A DNA stretch of 64,000 bases from CALXVA01 sp944393025 (GTDB lineage Bacteria; Bacillota; Clostridia; TANB77; CAG-508). Positions 43,497 to 53,353 of this stretch are shown one piece after another. The position numbers and the translations under genes were made by a program. Every line of letters starts with the position of its first letter. Position 1 is the stretch's first letter. The DNA lies in the NCBI GenBank assembly GCA_963931445.1, contig OZ007016.1, forward strand, positions 682,001 through 746,000, in the 5' to 3' direction. The notes under the pieces are model-generated. The model searched no databases. It worked only from the letters and a program-made list of their open reading frames with translations, and had not been told where the DNA came from.

Positions 43497-44612
43497 ATGG
43501 AAAAATCAAAGGTATATTTTACAGACTTTAGAGCAAAACCTGGCTATAACTTGTTACAAAAATTAGAAAGATTAATAAAAACAGCAGGAATAGATAAAAT
43601 AGATTTTGAAAATAAATATGTAGCAATAAAAATGCATTTTGGAGAACCAGGTAATTTAGCATATTTAAGACCTAATTATGCTAAAGTTGTAGCTGAAGTT
43701 GTAAAAGAATTAGGAGGAAAACCATTTTTAACAGATTGTAATACTTTATATGTTGGTGGTAGAAAAAATGCCTTGGACCATATTGATAGTGCGTATTTAA
43801 ACGGATTTACACCATTTTCAACAGGATGTAATGTAATAATAGCTGATGGTTTAAAAGGAACAGATGAATCATATGTAGATATTGACAAAGAATATATAAA
43901 AACAGCAAAAATTGGTAGAGCCATAATGGATGCAGATATTATAATTTCACTTACACACTTTAAAGGTCATGAACAAACAGGATTTGGAGGAGCAATAAAA
44001 AACATTGGTATGGGTTGTGGTTCAAGAGCAGGAAAAATGGAAATGCATAGTGCTGGGAAACCACATGTAATAAAAGCAGAATGTAAAGGATGTAAACAAT
44101 GTATAAAAATATGTGCTCATGGTGCTATTTCTTATGATGAACAAGGAAAAGCATATATAGATCATGATAAATGTGTTGGATGTGGAAGATGTATAGGTAT
44201 ATGTAACTTTGATGCTATCAAATCACCTAATGATGAAGCAGTAGATATATTAAATAAAAAAATGACAGAATACGCTTATGCAGTTGTAAAAGATAGACCA
44301 CAATTTCATATTAGCTTAATATGTGATGTTTCACCAAACTGTGATTGCCATGCAGAAAATGATTCTCCAATTGTACCAAATATTGGTATGTTTGCATCAT
44401 TTGATATGGTGGCATTAGATAAAGCATGTGCAGATTTAGTAAATAAAGCTACACCTTTTGAAAATAGTCATTTAGGAGAACAAATAAAAAGAAATATTAA
44501 AGAAAGAGATAATTTCCATACTAGTCATCCAGTAACACATTGGGAAAGCCAAATAGAACATGGAGAAAAAATAGGACTTGGAAATTCTAAATATGAACTT
44601 ATAAAAATATAA
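43497..44612 (+). CDS. DUF362 protein with two 4Fe-4S ferredoxin motifs
   Basis: 371 residues from ATG 43497, 9 nt after GAGGAG; an in-frame GTG at 43488 touches the SD. The DUF362 domain occupies residues 1-190 (KVYFTDFRAKPGYNLLQKLERL, KMHFGEPGNLAYLRP, DCNTLYVGGRKN, THFKGHEQTGFGGAIKNIGMGCGSRAGKMEMH). It is followed by two CX2CX2CX3C motifs (CKGCKQCIKICAHG and CVGCGRCIGICNFDA). Typical of anaerobes; a redox role is likely but the reaction is unknown. Confidence 0.9.
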   Translation: MEKSKVYFTDFRAKPGYNLLQKLERLIKTAGIDKIDFENKYVAIKMHFGEPGNLAYLRPNYAKVVAEVVKELGGKPFLTDCNTLYVGGRKNALDHIDSAYLNGFTPFSTGCNVIIADGLKGTDESYVDIDKEYIKTAKIGRAIMDADIIISLTHFKGHEQTGFGGAIKNIGMGCGSRAGKMEMHSAGKPHVIKAECKGCKQCIKICAHGAISYDEQGKAYIDHDKCVGCGRCIGICNFDAIKSPNDEAVDILNKKMTEYAYAVVKDRPQFHISLICDVSPNCDCHAENDSPIVPNIGMFASFDMVALDKACADLVNKATPFENSHLGEQIKRNIKERDNFHTSHPVTHWESQIEHGEKIGLGNSKYELIKI

Positions 44613-44697
44613 TACTTTACAATAGTATAAGAAAATTTATAAATAAATATATGAATAATGAAATAAAGCTATATAAAATAAAAGGAGCTACATTTAG

Positions 44698-45837
44698 ATG
44701 AAAAGATTTTTTTTGTTAATATTTTTAGAAGTAGCTAAAATAGGAATAAAAATATTATATTTTTTTATAAAAATATTTACAAGAACAAAAAATAAAGTAA
44801 CAATGCTTAGCAGACAGTCAAATAATGTAAATATAGATTTTAAATTATTGAAAAAAGAATTAGAATCAAGAAATGAAGAATTTAATAATGTAAAAATAAA
44901 GATACTTTGTAGAAAAATTCCAAATGATATATTTGGCAGAATAAAATATTGTTTTTATACTATTAAGTGTATGTACCATATAGCAACTTCAAAAGTATGT
45001 ATAATAGATGGATATAATATTGCAATTAGTGTATTAAAACATAAGAAAAATTTAAAAATAATTCAAATTTGGCATGCAATGGGAGCAATAAAAAAATTTG
45101 GCTATCAAATTTTAAATAAAAAAGAAGGAACAAGTGAAAAAATAACTAAAATGATGAATATGCATGCAAATTATAATTGTATTACATGTACAAGTAAGGC
45201 AACAAAGGAGATATATTCAAAAGCATTTAATACAAATATAGATAAAATAAAAGTATTAGGAATGCCAAGAATAGATTATATTCTAGGAAAAGAAAATGAA
45301 ATTAATGAAAAGGTAAAAGAGTTATTAAAGGAAAATCCTAAATTAAAAGAAAAGAAAAATATATTATATGTTCCAACTTTTAGAAAAAATGAAATATTAG
45401 ATATTCAAAAAATTATAAATGTTGTTGATAAAGAAAAATACAATTTAATAATAAGATTACATCCACTAGATAAAACTAAAGTGGAAGATGAATACTTAAT
45501 AAATAACAAATACAATACTTTTGATTTGATAAAAATAGCAGATTATGTAATTACAGATTATTCTGCTATAGCCTTTGAAGTAGCAACATTAAATAAACCA
45601 ATATTTTTCTATGTATATGACATTGAAAAATATAATAAAACCAGGGGACTAAATATTAATTTACTTGAAGAAATGAAATCATCAAGTAAAACAAATATAA
45701 AAGATATTATAGATATAATAGAAAATGATACATATAACTACAATGAATTAAAAAAATTCAAACAAAAATATATAGAAACTACTGATGATAAAAATACAAA
45801 AAGAATTGTAGACTATATTATAGAAAATTACTATTAA
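44698..45837 (+). CDS. CDP-glycerol glycerophosphotransferase-like protein, first of four
   Basis: 379 residues. N-terminal membrane-associated segment (about 2-28), then a GT-B glycerophosphotransferase fold: IWHAMGAIKKFGYQ (catalytic-type His), ILGMPRIDYILG, ILYVPTFRKNE, IIRLHPLDKTK and VITDYSAIAFEVATLNKPIFFYVYD. WHAMG replaces the WHGTP of the other three, and it is the most divergent, so it may act as a primase (TagB-like) adding the first glycerol phosphate, or use another substrate (inference). AAAGGAG lies 10 nt before the ATG. Confidence 0.85.
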   Translation: MKRFFLLIFLEVAKIGIKILYFFIKIFTRTKNKVTMLSRQSNNVNIDFKLLKKELESRNEEFNNVKIKILCRKIPNDIFGRIKYCFYTIKCMYHIATSKVCIIDGYNIAISVLKHKKNLKIIQIWHAMGAIKKFGYQILNKKEGTSEKITKMMNMHANYNCITCTSKATKEIYSKAFNTNIDKIKVLGMPRIDYILGKENEINEKVKELLKENPKLKEKKNILYVPTFRKNEILDIQKIINVVDKEKYNLIIRLHPLDKTKVEDEYLINNKYNTFDLIKIADYVITDYSAIAFEVATLNKPIFFYVYDIEKYNKTRGLNINLLEEMKSSSKTNIKDIIDIIENDTYNYNELKKFKQKYIETTDDKNTKRIVDYIIENYY

Positions 45838-45916
45838 AATAAAATGATTAAAAAGGTTGAAAAATTAAAATATATGTTGTAAAATTGAAAAACATAGAAT
45901 TTGAAAGGCAATTTAA

Positions 45917-47164
45917 ATGAATATAGTAAGAAAAATAGCAACTAAAATTTCAAAAAAAAATATTTTTTTAAGAAATATAATGAGAAAAACATTAAATTTA
46001 TTAAAAAAAATGAAATATAATATAAATACTTTTGGACAAAAAATAGATGATAAAACAATAATATTTTGTTCATTTAATGGTAAATCATATTCATGTAGTC
46101 CAAAAGCAATTTATGAGCTTATGTTAAATAATGAAAAGTATAATGAATTTAAATTTATATGGGCACTAAAAGATTTAGAAATACATTCATATTTAGCAAA
46201 AAACAAAAATACAGAAATAGTAAAAATTGGTTCTAAAGAATATAATAAATATTTAGCTAAATCAAAATATTGGATTTTCAATTATAAAATACCAGACTTT
46301 TTATATCCTAAAAAAAATCAAATATTTGTACAATGTTGGCATGGGACACCTCTTAAAAGATTAGGGTGTGATCTTGTTCATTTTGATAATCAATTAAATA
46401 CTATGGAAGGGATGAAAAAAAGGTATAAAATAGAGGCATCTAAATTTACATATTTTTTATCTCCATCTAAATTTGCAAGTGAAAAATTTATATCAGCTTG
46501 GAATTTAAAAGAAATAGGAAAAGAGAATATTATAATAGAAAAGGGCTATCCTAGAAATGATTTTTTATTTAAATATACAGATGAAGATATAAGAAGAATA
46601 AAGAAAAAATTAGGAATAGAAAATGATAATAGGAAAATTATATTATATGCTCCTACATATCGTGCTAATCAGCATGAATCAGGTGTAGGCTATGTATACA
46701 AAGAAGAAATTGATTTTGAACAATTTAAAAAACAATTTGAAAATGAATATATAGTTTTGTTTAGACCACATTATTTTATAGCAAATGCATTTAATTTTGA
46801 AAAATATAATGGATTTGTATATGATGTATCTAAAATAGATGATATAAATGAACTATATATAATAACAGATATATTAATAACAGATTATTCAAGTGTCTTT
46901 TTTGATTTCGCAAATTTAAAAAGACAAATAATATTTTATATGTATGATTTAGAACATTATAAAAATGAATCAAACGGATTTTATATAGATTTAGAAGAAT
47001 TACCAGGGAAAATAGTACAAACTCAAGAAGAATTAGAAGAAGTGATTAAAAAAAGTAAAGAATTTAAATTTGATGACAAATACAAAAAATTTAATAATAA
47101 ATACAATTATTTAGATGATGGTAATGCAAGTGAAAGAGTGGTAAGAGAAATTATCAAAATTTAA
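45917..47164 (+). CDS. CDP-glycerol glycerophosphotransferase, paralogue A
   Basis: 415 residues. Motifs: SFNGKSYSCSPKAIYELML, CWHGTPLKRLGCDLV (about 141-155), SKFASEKFISAWNL, EKGYPRNDFLF, LYAPTYRANQHESG, VLFRPHYFIAN and TDYSSVFFDFANLKRQIIFYMYDLEHY. It belongs to the TagF/TagB family that builds poly(glycerol phosphate) from CDP-glycerol at the membrane. It is closely related along its whole length to the next gene, so the pair arose by tandem duplication. No membrane helix; an N-terminal basic amphipathic stretch may bind the membrane. Confidence 0.9.
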   Translation: MNIVRKIATKISKKNIFLRNIMRKTLNLLKKMKYNINTFGQKIDDKTIIFCSFNGKSYSCSPKAIYELMLNNEKYNEFKFIWALKDLEIHSYLAKNKNTEIVKIGSKEYNKYLAKSKYWIFNYKIPDFLYPKKNQIFVQCWHGTPLKRLGCDLVHFDNQLNTMEGMKKRYKIEASKFTYFLSPSKFASEKFISAWNLKEIGKENIIIEKGYPRNDFLFKYTDEDIRRIKKKLGIENDNRKIILYAPTYRANQHESGVGYVYKEEIDFEQFKKQFENEYIVLFRPHYFIANAFNFEKYNGFVYDVSKIDDINELYIITDILITDYSSVFFDFANLKRQIIFYMYDLEHYKNESNGFYIDLEELPGKIVQTQEELEEVIKKSKEFKFDDKYKKFNNKYNYLDDGNASERVVREIIKI

Positions 47165-47192
47165 ATAGTTTAAATTAAGAGAGGTAATAAAA

Positions 47193-48461
47193 TTGGGTGC
47201 AATAAAAAAGAAAATAAAGAAATTATCAAGTAAAAATTATTTTTTTAGAAGTATTTATAATAATATGAAAAAAATCAAAAGAAAAATAATGTATAGAAAA
47301 ATGTACAAAAAATTTAATGTTAATGAAAAAATGATTATATTTGAATCTTTTTGGGGAAAATCTTATTCATGTAGTCCAAAGGCAATATATAATTATATTA
47401 TTAAGCAACCAGAATTTAATGATTTTAAATTTATATGGGTGTTTAAAGATACTAAAAATAGAAAAAACTTTTTTAAAGATCCTAGAACAGAAATTGTAAA
47501 ATATGATTCAAAAAAATATTATCAATATTTTGCACAAGCTAAATATTGGGTAATTAATTTTAGACTATCAGATTGCATAATAAAAAAGAAAAATCAAGTT
47601 TTTATACAATGTTGGCATGGAACACCATTAAAACGATTAGGGTGTGATATAAAAATAGATGGAGGTAATAAATTAAGTTCAAAAAGAGATATATATAAGA
47701 TATATACAAATGATGCTAAGAAATATGATTATTTTATTTCACCATCAAAATTTTGTACAGAAAAATTTATTAGTGCTTTTAATTTAGACAAACTAAATAA
47801 AAAAGATATTATAGTAGAAAAAGGGTATCCAAGAAACGATTTTCTATATAATTTTAAAGAAGAAGATATTATAAATATAAAGGAAAAACTAAATTTACCA
47901 AAAGATAAAAAAATAATCTTATATGCACCTACTTATAGAGATAATCAACATAAATTAGGAAAAGGATATGTATTAGATTTACAGTTAGATTTAGAAAAAT
48001 TAAAAAAAGAATTAGGTAACGAATATGTTATTTTAATGAGATTGCATTATTTAGTAGCCAATAAATTAGATTTAACAAATTTAAATGACTTTGCATATGA
48101 TGTATCAAAATATGATGATATAAATGAATTATATATTATATCAGATATATTGGTAACAGACTATTCAAGTGTTTTCTTTGATTATGCTAACTTAAAAAGA
48201 CCAATAATATTTTATATGTATGATTTAAAAGAATATCAATGTGAAATAAGAGATTTTTATATTGATTTGGATGAATTACCAGGTCCAATTATAGAAAGAG
48301 AAGAAGATTTAATTAATTCAATAAAAAATATTAAAGAATACAATAAAAAATATAATGATAAATATGTAAAGTTTAGTAAAAAATATAATTACTTAGATGA
48401 TGGACAAGCAGCAAAAAGAGTAGTAGAGGAGTGTATAAAAGTTAATGGAGGAAAACAATAG
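47193..48461 (+). CDS. CDP-glycerol glycerophosphotransferase, paralogue B
   Basis: 422 residues from TTG 47193, 8 nt after AGAGG. It matches paralogue A motif for motif: SYSCSPKAIYNYI, CWHGTPLKRLGCDIK, SKFCTEKFISAFNL, EKGYPRNDFLYNF, LYAPTYRDNQHKLG, VILMRLHYLVAN, TDYSSVFFDYANLKRPIIFYMYD, ELPGPI. In place of RPHYF it has RLHYL. It overlaps the next gene by 17 bp, so the cluster is co-translated. Probably adds glycerol-phosphate units; polymerase versus single-addition activity cannot be told from sequence. Confidence 0.9.
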   Translation: MGAIKKKIKKLSSKNYFFRSIYNNMKKIKRKIMYRKMYKKFNVNEKMIIFESFWGKSYSCSPKAIYNYIIKQPEFNDFKFIWVFKDTKNRKNFFKDPRTEIVKYDSKKYYQYFAQAKYWVINFRLSDCIIKKKNQVFIQCWHGTPLKRLGCDIKIDGGNKLSSKRDIYKIYTNDAKKYDYFISPSKFCTEKFISAFNLDKLNKKDIIVEKGYPRNDFLYNFKEEDIINIKEKLNLPKDKKIILYAPTYRDNQHKLGKGYVLDLQLDLEKLKKELGNEYVILMRLHYLVANKLDLTNLNDFAYDVSKYDDINELYIISDILVTDYSSVFFDYANLKRPIIFYMYDLKEYQCEIRDFYIDLDELPGPIIEREEDLINSIKNIKEYNKKYNDKYVKFSKKYNYLDDGQAAKRVVEECIKVNGGKQ

Positions 48462-51249
48462 GAAAAAAATTAGCATAATTGTACCAGTATATAATTTAGA
48501 GTTATATGTAGAACGATGTTTAAATTCATTAGTAAATCAAACCTTAAAAGAAATAGAAATTATAGTTATAAATGATGGAAGTACAGATAAGAGTAAAGAA
48601 ATTATAGAAAAAATATCAAATCAATATCCTAATATAATTAAATTATTTGATGTACCAAATATGGGAGCTGCAAAAGCTAGAAACTTTGGTTTAAGTAAAG
48701 CAACAGGAGAATATATAGGTTTTGTTGATGGTGATGATTATGTATCAAAAGATATGTATGAAAAACTATATAATAAAGCCATTGAAGAAAATGCAGATAT
48801 AGTAACAACAGCATATTATAAAGAAAAAGAAGAAAAGTGTGAAGAAAAAGGAACAAAACAAAGTGAGTGTTTTGGCTATAGTCTGCATGAGCAACCAAAT
48901 ATATTAATTGAAAGTTTCCCATATATATGGAACAAAATTTTTAAAAGAGATTTAATTATAAAAAATGAACTAGAATTTGAAGATTTAAAAATATATGAAG
49001 ATTTAGTATTTACATACAAATTGTTTTTAACTGCTAACAAAATATCAAAGGTATATGAGCCATTGTATTTTTATATAGTTACTAGAGAAAATTCACTTAC
49101 ACATAAATTTTCAGAAAAAAGATTTGATATCTTTAAAGCTTTTCAAAGTTTAATTGATTTTATGAAAAAAACTAATTGTTTTGAAGAATTTAAAAACGAA
49201 ATTTTATATATTTTATTAAAACATATATATGTTGTATTAGAACAAGATGTTTCTAAAGAAACTATAAAACTTAAAAAGAAGTATCTTAAAGAAACTTTTA
49301 AATATTTAAATAAAAATTTTAAAAATTGGAAAAGAAATGTTTATTTTCAGCAGTTAAATAAAAATAAAATAAAATATTGTTCAAAACGATATTGGATTAT
49401 AAGAATGTATATAAATAAGAGCAAAAGGAAAATAATAAAATCAATAATAAATAAAATCAGTAAAGGTTTAAAGTTATTTAATAGTAAAAAATTTATTGGT
49501 AAAAAATTCATGAAATACATGAAAAAGCCGATTAATGAAAGAGCTATACTTTTAAATTCACAACAAGGTAATAATATAAATGGAAATATGTTTTATATTT
49601 TAAATGAGTTACAAAATAATAAACTATATGATAAATATAAGATATATGTAGCTTATGTAAAAGGCAAAAAAAGCCAATTTAAAGAAAAACTAAAAAATTA
49701 TGGGATTAATAAACCAATATTAGTACAAATTAATACAAAAAGATATGCAAAAAAATTGGCTACATCTAAATTTTTATTTAGTGATACTAGTTTCTCAATA
49801 TATTTTATAAAAAGAAAAGAACAAATATATTTAAATACATGGCATGGAACACCATTAAAAACATTAGGAAAGGCAACTAAACAAGATTTCTTTGATATAG
49901 CTAATTTGCAAAAGAACTTTACAATAGCAAATTATTTGTTATATCCAAGTAAATATATGCAAGACATAATGATAAGAGATTATATGTTAAATAATATTTC
50001 TAATAGCAAAGTAATACTTGCAGGATATCCAAGAAATGAAATATTTTTTAATCAAAAAAGAAGAATTAATTTAAAGAAAGAATTAAATTTAGAAGATAAA
50101 CAATTAATTGCATATATGCCAACTTGGAGAGGAACAGTAAGAAATGTATCATTAAAGCAACAATTAAAAGAAGTAAAAGAATATTTACAGCAAATAGATA
50201 ATAGCCTTAAAGATAATCAAATAATGTACATTAATTTTCACCCATATGTTGGAAATAATATAGATTTTAGCATATATAATAATATTCGTAAATTTCCACA
50301 AAAATATGAAACTTATGATTTTCTTAATATATGTGATATATTGGTAACTGATTATTCAAGTGTATTTTTCGATTATGCTTTAACTAAAAATAAAATTATT
50401 TTATTTACATATGATGAAAAGGAATATTTAAAAGATAGAGGAATGTACATATCTTTAGAAGAATTACCATTTCCTAAAGTAAAGAATGTACAAGAATTAA
50501 TAAATGAAATAAATACAAAAAAACAGTATAATGATAAAGAATTCTTAAAAAAATATTGTGAGTATGATAAACCAGATATATCAAAAAAAATATGTGAGAA
50601 AATTATATTAGGTAAAAAGAATAGTATAAAAGAAGAATTTATAAAAAAGAATAACAAAAAGAATATTTTAATATATGCAGGAAGTTTAAATAAAAATAAG
50701 CAAACAGATACATTAATAGAATTAGCAAAAAATACAAAAGAAAAGTCATGTAATTATTATATTTCATATATTACAAAAAATATAAAAAAGAATAAGAGAC
50801 AATTGAGAGAATTAGAGAAAAATGGCATTAACTATATGGGACAACTTGGTGTTTTTAGTAATAATGGAAGAGTTGCTAATATAATATTAGCATTGGCTAG
50901 TAGAATAAAATTTATAAATAAAATATATAGAAAAAAAATAGATAAATTATATAAAATAGAATTAAAAAGAAATTATGCTAATATAGATTTTAAAGCTATT
51001 ATTTTATTTGGAAAAGTAGGATTAAGAAAAATAGATGAATTTTCAAATTTAAATTGCAAAAAAATAATATATTTAACTGATATAAAAGATTTTAATAAAC
51101 ATGTAGATAAAGAAATATATAATAAATTCGATTATATACTAGTATCTAATAAGAAAGTTTTAGAAAATGTACAAGCATACTGTAAAAACAAAGTAGAATT
51201 AATAGAAAATATAAATGATTTAAACATATTTAATTTGTATATTAATTAG
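48445..51249 (+). CDS. Three-part GT2 / CDP-glycerol glycerophosphotransferase / GT-B-like fusion
   Basis: 934 residues. Residues 1 to about 300: GT2 domain (KISIIVPVYNLELYVERCLNSLVN, INDGSTDKSKEII, GFVDGDDYVSKDMYEKL, IWNKIFKRDLI). About 365-735: TagF-like domain (NTWHGTPLKTLGKAT, AGYPRNEIFF, MPTWRGTVRN, INFHPYVGN, TDYSSVFFDYALTKNKIILFTYDEKEYLKDRGMY). About 745-934: an extra Rossmann/GT-B-like part (KNILIYAGSLNKNKQTDTLIELA, FKAIILFGKVGLRKIDEF, YILVSNKKVLENV) that I cannot assign. The fusion suggests one enzyme that both glycosylates and polymerises a glycerol-phosphate polymer. The ATG lies in the end of the previous gene. Confidence 0.85.
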   Translation: MEENNRKKISIIVPVYNLELYVERCLNSLVNQTLKEIEIIVINDGSTDKSKEIIEKISNQYPNIIKLFDVPNMGAAKARNFGLSKATGEYIGFVDGDDYVSKDMYEKLYNKAIEENADIVTTAYYKEKEEKCEEKGTKQSECFGYSLHEQPNILIESFPYIWNKIFKRDLIIKNELEFEDLKIYEDLVFTYKLFLTANKISKVYEPLYFYIVTRENSLTHKFSEKRFDIFKAFQSLIDFMKKTNCFEEFKNEILYILLKHIYVVLEQDVSKETIKLKKKYLKETFKYLNKNFKNWKRNVYFQQLNKNKIKYCSKRYWIIRMYINKSKRKIIKSIINKISKGLKLFNSKKFIGKKFMKYMKKPINERAILLNSQQGNNINGNMFYILNELQNNKLYDKYKIYVAYVKGKKSQFKEKLKNYGINKPILVQINTKRYAKKLATSKFLFSDTSFSIYFIKRKEQIYLNTWHGTPLKTLGKATKQDFFDIANLQKNFTIANYLLYPSKYMQDIMIRDYMLNNISNSKVILAGYPRNEIFFNQKRRINLKKELNLEDKQLIAYMPTWRGTVRNVSLKQQLKEVKEYLQQIDNSLKDNQIMYINFHPYVGNNIDFSIYNNIRKFPQKYETYDFLNICDILVTDYSSVFFDYALTKNKIILFTYDEKEYLKDRGMYISLEELPFPKVKNVQELINEINTKKQYNDKEFLKKYCEYDKPDISKKICEKIILGKKNSIKEEFIKKNNKKNILIYAGSLNKNKQTDTLIELAKNTKEKSCNYYISYITKNIKKNKRQLRELEKNGINYMGQLGVFSNNGRVANIILALASRIKFINKIYRKKIDKLYKIELKRNYANIDFKAIILFGKVGLRKIDEFSNLNCKKIIYLTDIKDFNKHVDKEIYNKFDYILVSNKKVLENVQAYCKNKVELIENINDLNIFNLYIN

Positions 51250-51260
51250 GAGGAATAAAT

Positions 51261-51719
51261 ATGAAAAGAATTTTAACTTATGGAACATTTGATTTATTAC
51301 ATTATGGACATATTAGATTATTACAAAGAGCAAGAGCTTTAGGAGATTATTTAGTTGTAGCTTTATCTACAGATGAATTTAATGAAAGTAAAGGAAAAAA
51401 AGCATATCATAATTATGAAACTAGAAAAAAAATGTTAGAAGCAATTAGATATGTAGATTTAGTTATACCAGAGGAATGCTGGGAACAAAAAATAGCTGAT
51501 GTACAAAAATATGATATAGACATAGTAGTAATGGGAAGTGATTGGGCAGGAAGTGACAAATTTGACTATTTGAAAGATTATTGTGAAGTAATATATTTAG
51601 ATAGAACAGAAGGAATATCTACTACAAAAATAAAAAAAGATTTAGGTTTACAAGAGCCTATTAATGGTATTGATCAATTACCACAAACAAAGCAGGAAAG
51701 AGACGCTAATAAAAAATAA
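51261..51719 (+). CDS. tagD: Glycerol-3-phosphate cytidylyltransferase
   Basis: 152 residues; TagD is usually about 130. It makes CDP-glycerol from CTP and glycerol-3-phosphate, the donor for the four preceding enzymes. Nucleotidyltransferase motifs: YGTFDLLHYGHIRLLQRARALGDYLVVALSTDEFN (HXGH at 14-17) and YLDRTEGISTTKIKK. The extra C-terminal 20 residues (after KKDLGLQEP) are polar and unrecognised. AGGAGG lies in the 11-bp gap after the fusion gene. Confidence 0.95.
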   Translation: MKRILTYGTFDLLHYGHIRLLQRARALGDYLVVALSTDEFNESKGKKAYHNYETRKKMLEAIRYVDLVIPEECWEQKIADVQKYDIDIVVMGSDWAGSDKFDYLKDYCEVIYLDRTEGISTTKIKKDLGLQEPINGIDQLPQTKQERDANKK

Positions 51720-51742
51720 ACTAAAAAGGGAGATGAATATGT

Positions 51743-52552
51743 ATGAAAACTATTGCTGGAATACTAAAAGATCATTTTCAATATAGACAACAAATATTTA
51801 AACTTGCAAAAGCAGATTTAGTAAAAACATATAGAGGTGCAGCTTTAGGATGGGCATGGGCAATAATAAAGCCTGCAGTTACAATATTTGTTTATTGGTT
51901 TGCATTCCAAATAGGATTAAGAGCAGGAAGAGATGTAAACGGTTTTCCTTTTTTCCTTTGGCTAATAGCTGGAGTTGTACCTTGGTTTTATATGAGTGAT
52001 ATGATAACAGGAGGAACAGAGGCAGTAAGGAAATATAGTTATTTAGTAACAAAAATGAAATTTCCAGTTTCAACAATACCAACATTTGTAAGTATTTCAA
52101 AATTTATGGTACATATAGTTTTACTTATTATAGTAATTTTAATATTCATAGGAATGGGCTATTTTCCAGATTTATATATATTACAGTTACCATTCTATAT
52201 GATATTGAACTTTATATTTTTTACTATATTTTCATTATTTTCATCAATATTAGCATCAATGAGTAAGGATTTTGCTAATTTAGTTAAGTCATTAGTAACA
52301 GCAATATTTTGGCTATCTGGTATTATATATAACATTAATACAATAAATACACCATGGTTAAAAAAATTACTTATGATAAATCCAGTAACATTTTTAGTAG
52401 AAGGATACAGAAATTGCTTTATTAATCAAACATGGTTTTGGGAACAACCTAAAAGACTTATGTATTTTGGAATAATTTTACTTATATTAATTATATTTGC
52501 AATTTGGACATATAAGAGACTAAGAAAAGAAATTCCAGATGTTTTAAATTAA
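51743..52552 (+). CDS. tagG: Teichoic acid ABC exporter permease TagG
   Basis: 269 residues, ABC-2 type with six membrane helices. Family features: ADLVKTYRGAALGWAWAIIKPAVTIFVYWFAFQIGLR (about 24-60), FPFFLWLIAGVVPWFYMSDMITGGTEAVRKYSYLVTKMKFPVSTIP, and the C-terminal FWLSGIIYNINTI ... NPVTFLVEGYRNCFI. It moves a completed lipid-linked polymer across the membrane together with TagH, encoded next. Confidence 0.93.
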   Translation: MKTIAGILKDHFQYRQQIFKLAKADLVKTYRGAALGWAWAIIKPAVTIFVYWFAFQIGLRAGRDVNGFPFFLWLIAGVVPWFYMSDMITGGTEAVRKYSYLVTKMKFPVSTIPTFVSISKFMVHIVLLIIVILIFIGMGYFPDLYILQLPFYMILNFIFFTIFSLFSSILASMSKDFANLVKSLVTAIFWLSGIIYNINTINTPWLKKLLMINPVTFLVEGYRNCFINQTWFWEQPKRLMYFGIILLILIIFAIWTYKRLRKEIPDVLN

Positions 52553-52575
52553 TAATAACTCAAATGGAGGTTAGA

Positions 52576-53298
52576 ATGAAAGATATAGTAATTAGGTTCA
52601 ATAATGTTACAAAAACATATAAATTATTTAAAAGTGATAAAAAAAGGTTATTACATACTTTTTTTAAAGGCATAAAATATACAGAAAAAAAAGCTGTAAA
52701 CAATGTTTCTTTTACAGTAGAAAGAGGAGAATCAGTAGCATTATTTGGAAAAAATGGAGCAGGAAAATCAACAATATTAAAAATGATAACAGGAGTTGCT
52801 TTTCCATCAGAAGGAGAAATTACAGTTAATGGTAGAGTAAGTGCTTTACTAGAACTTACTTCTGGCTTTGATCCTGAATTTACAGGAAGGGAAAATATAT
52901 ATTTAAAGGGACAATTATTAGGCCTAAAAAATTCTGAAATAAAAGAATTAGAACAAGAAATTGTAGACTTTGCAGAAATTGAAGAATATATAGATCAGCC
53001 AGTAAGAACTTATTCTAGTGGAATGAAAGCAAGACTTGGTTTTTCGATAAATGTAAATATAAGACCAGAAATATTAATAGTAGATGAAGCTTTAAGTGTT
53101 GGAGATGAAGAATTTAAGAATAAATGTACAAAGAAAGTTAATGAAATAGTAAGTAAAGATGAAGTAACATTATTATTTGTAACTCACTCAACAGTTATGG
53201 CAAAAGAATTTTGCAAAAGAGGAATTGTTATGCAAAATGGTAAGAAAATATTTGATGGAAGCATAGATGATGCCATTGAAAATATACAAAAACTGTAA
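52576..53298 (+). CDS. tagH: Teichoic acid ABC exporter ATPase TagH
   Basis: 240 residues from ATG 52576, 5 nt after GGAGG; an ATG at 52564 precedes that SD. Walker A FGKNGAGKSTILKMITG (about 62-78), Q-loop ELTSGFDPEFTGRENIYLKG, signature YSSGMKARLGFSI, Walker B EILIVDEALSVGDEEF. It lacks the long C-terminal extension of Bacillus TagH, as in most O-antigen/teichoic-acid Wzt-like ATPases. Last gene of the cluster. Confidence 0.93.
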   Translation: MKDIVIRFNNVTKTYKLFKSDKKRLLHTFFKGIKYTEKKAVNNVSFTVERGESVALFGKNGAGKSTILKMITGVAFPSEGEITVNGRVSALLELTSGFDPEFTGRENIYLKGQLLGLKNSEIKELEQEIVDFAEIEEYIDQPVRTYSSGMKARLGFSINVNIRPEILIVDEALSVGDEEFKNKCTKKVNEIVSKDEVTLLFVTHSTVMAKEFCKRGIVMQNGKKIFDGSIDDAIENIQKL

Positions 53299-53353
53299 AG
53301 AAATAACATATAAGATTTGTTATACTACAATAATTTTTTAGCTTCAAAAAGAG

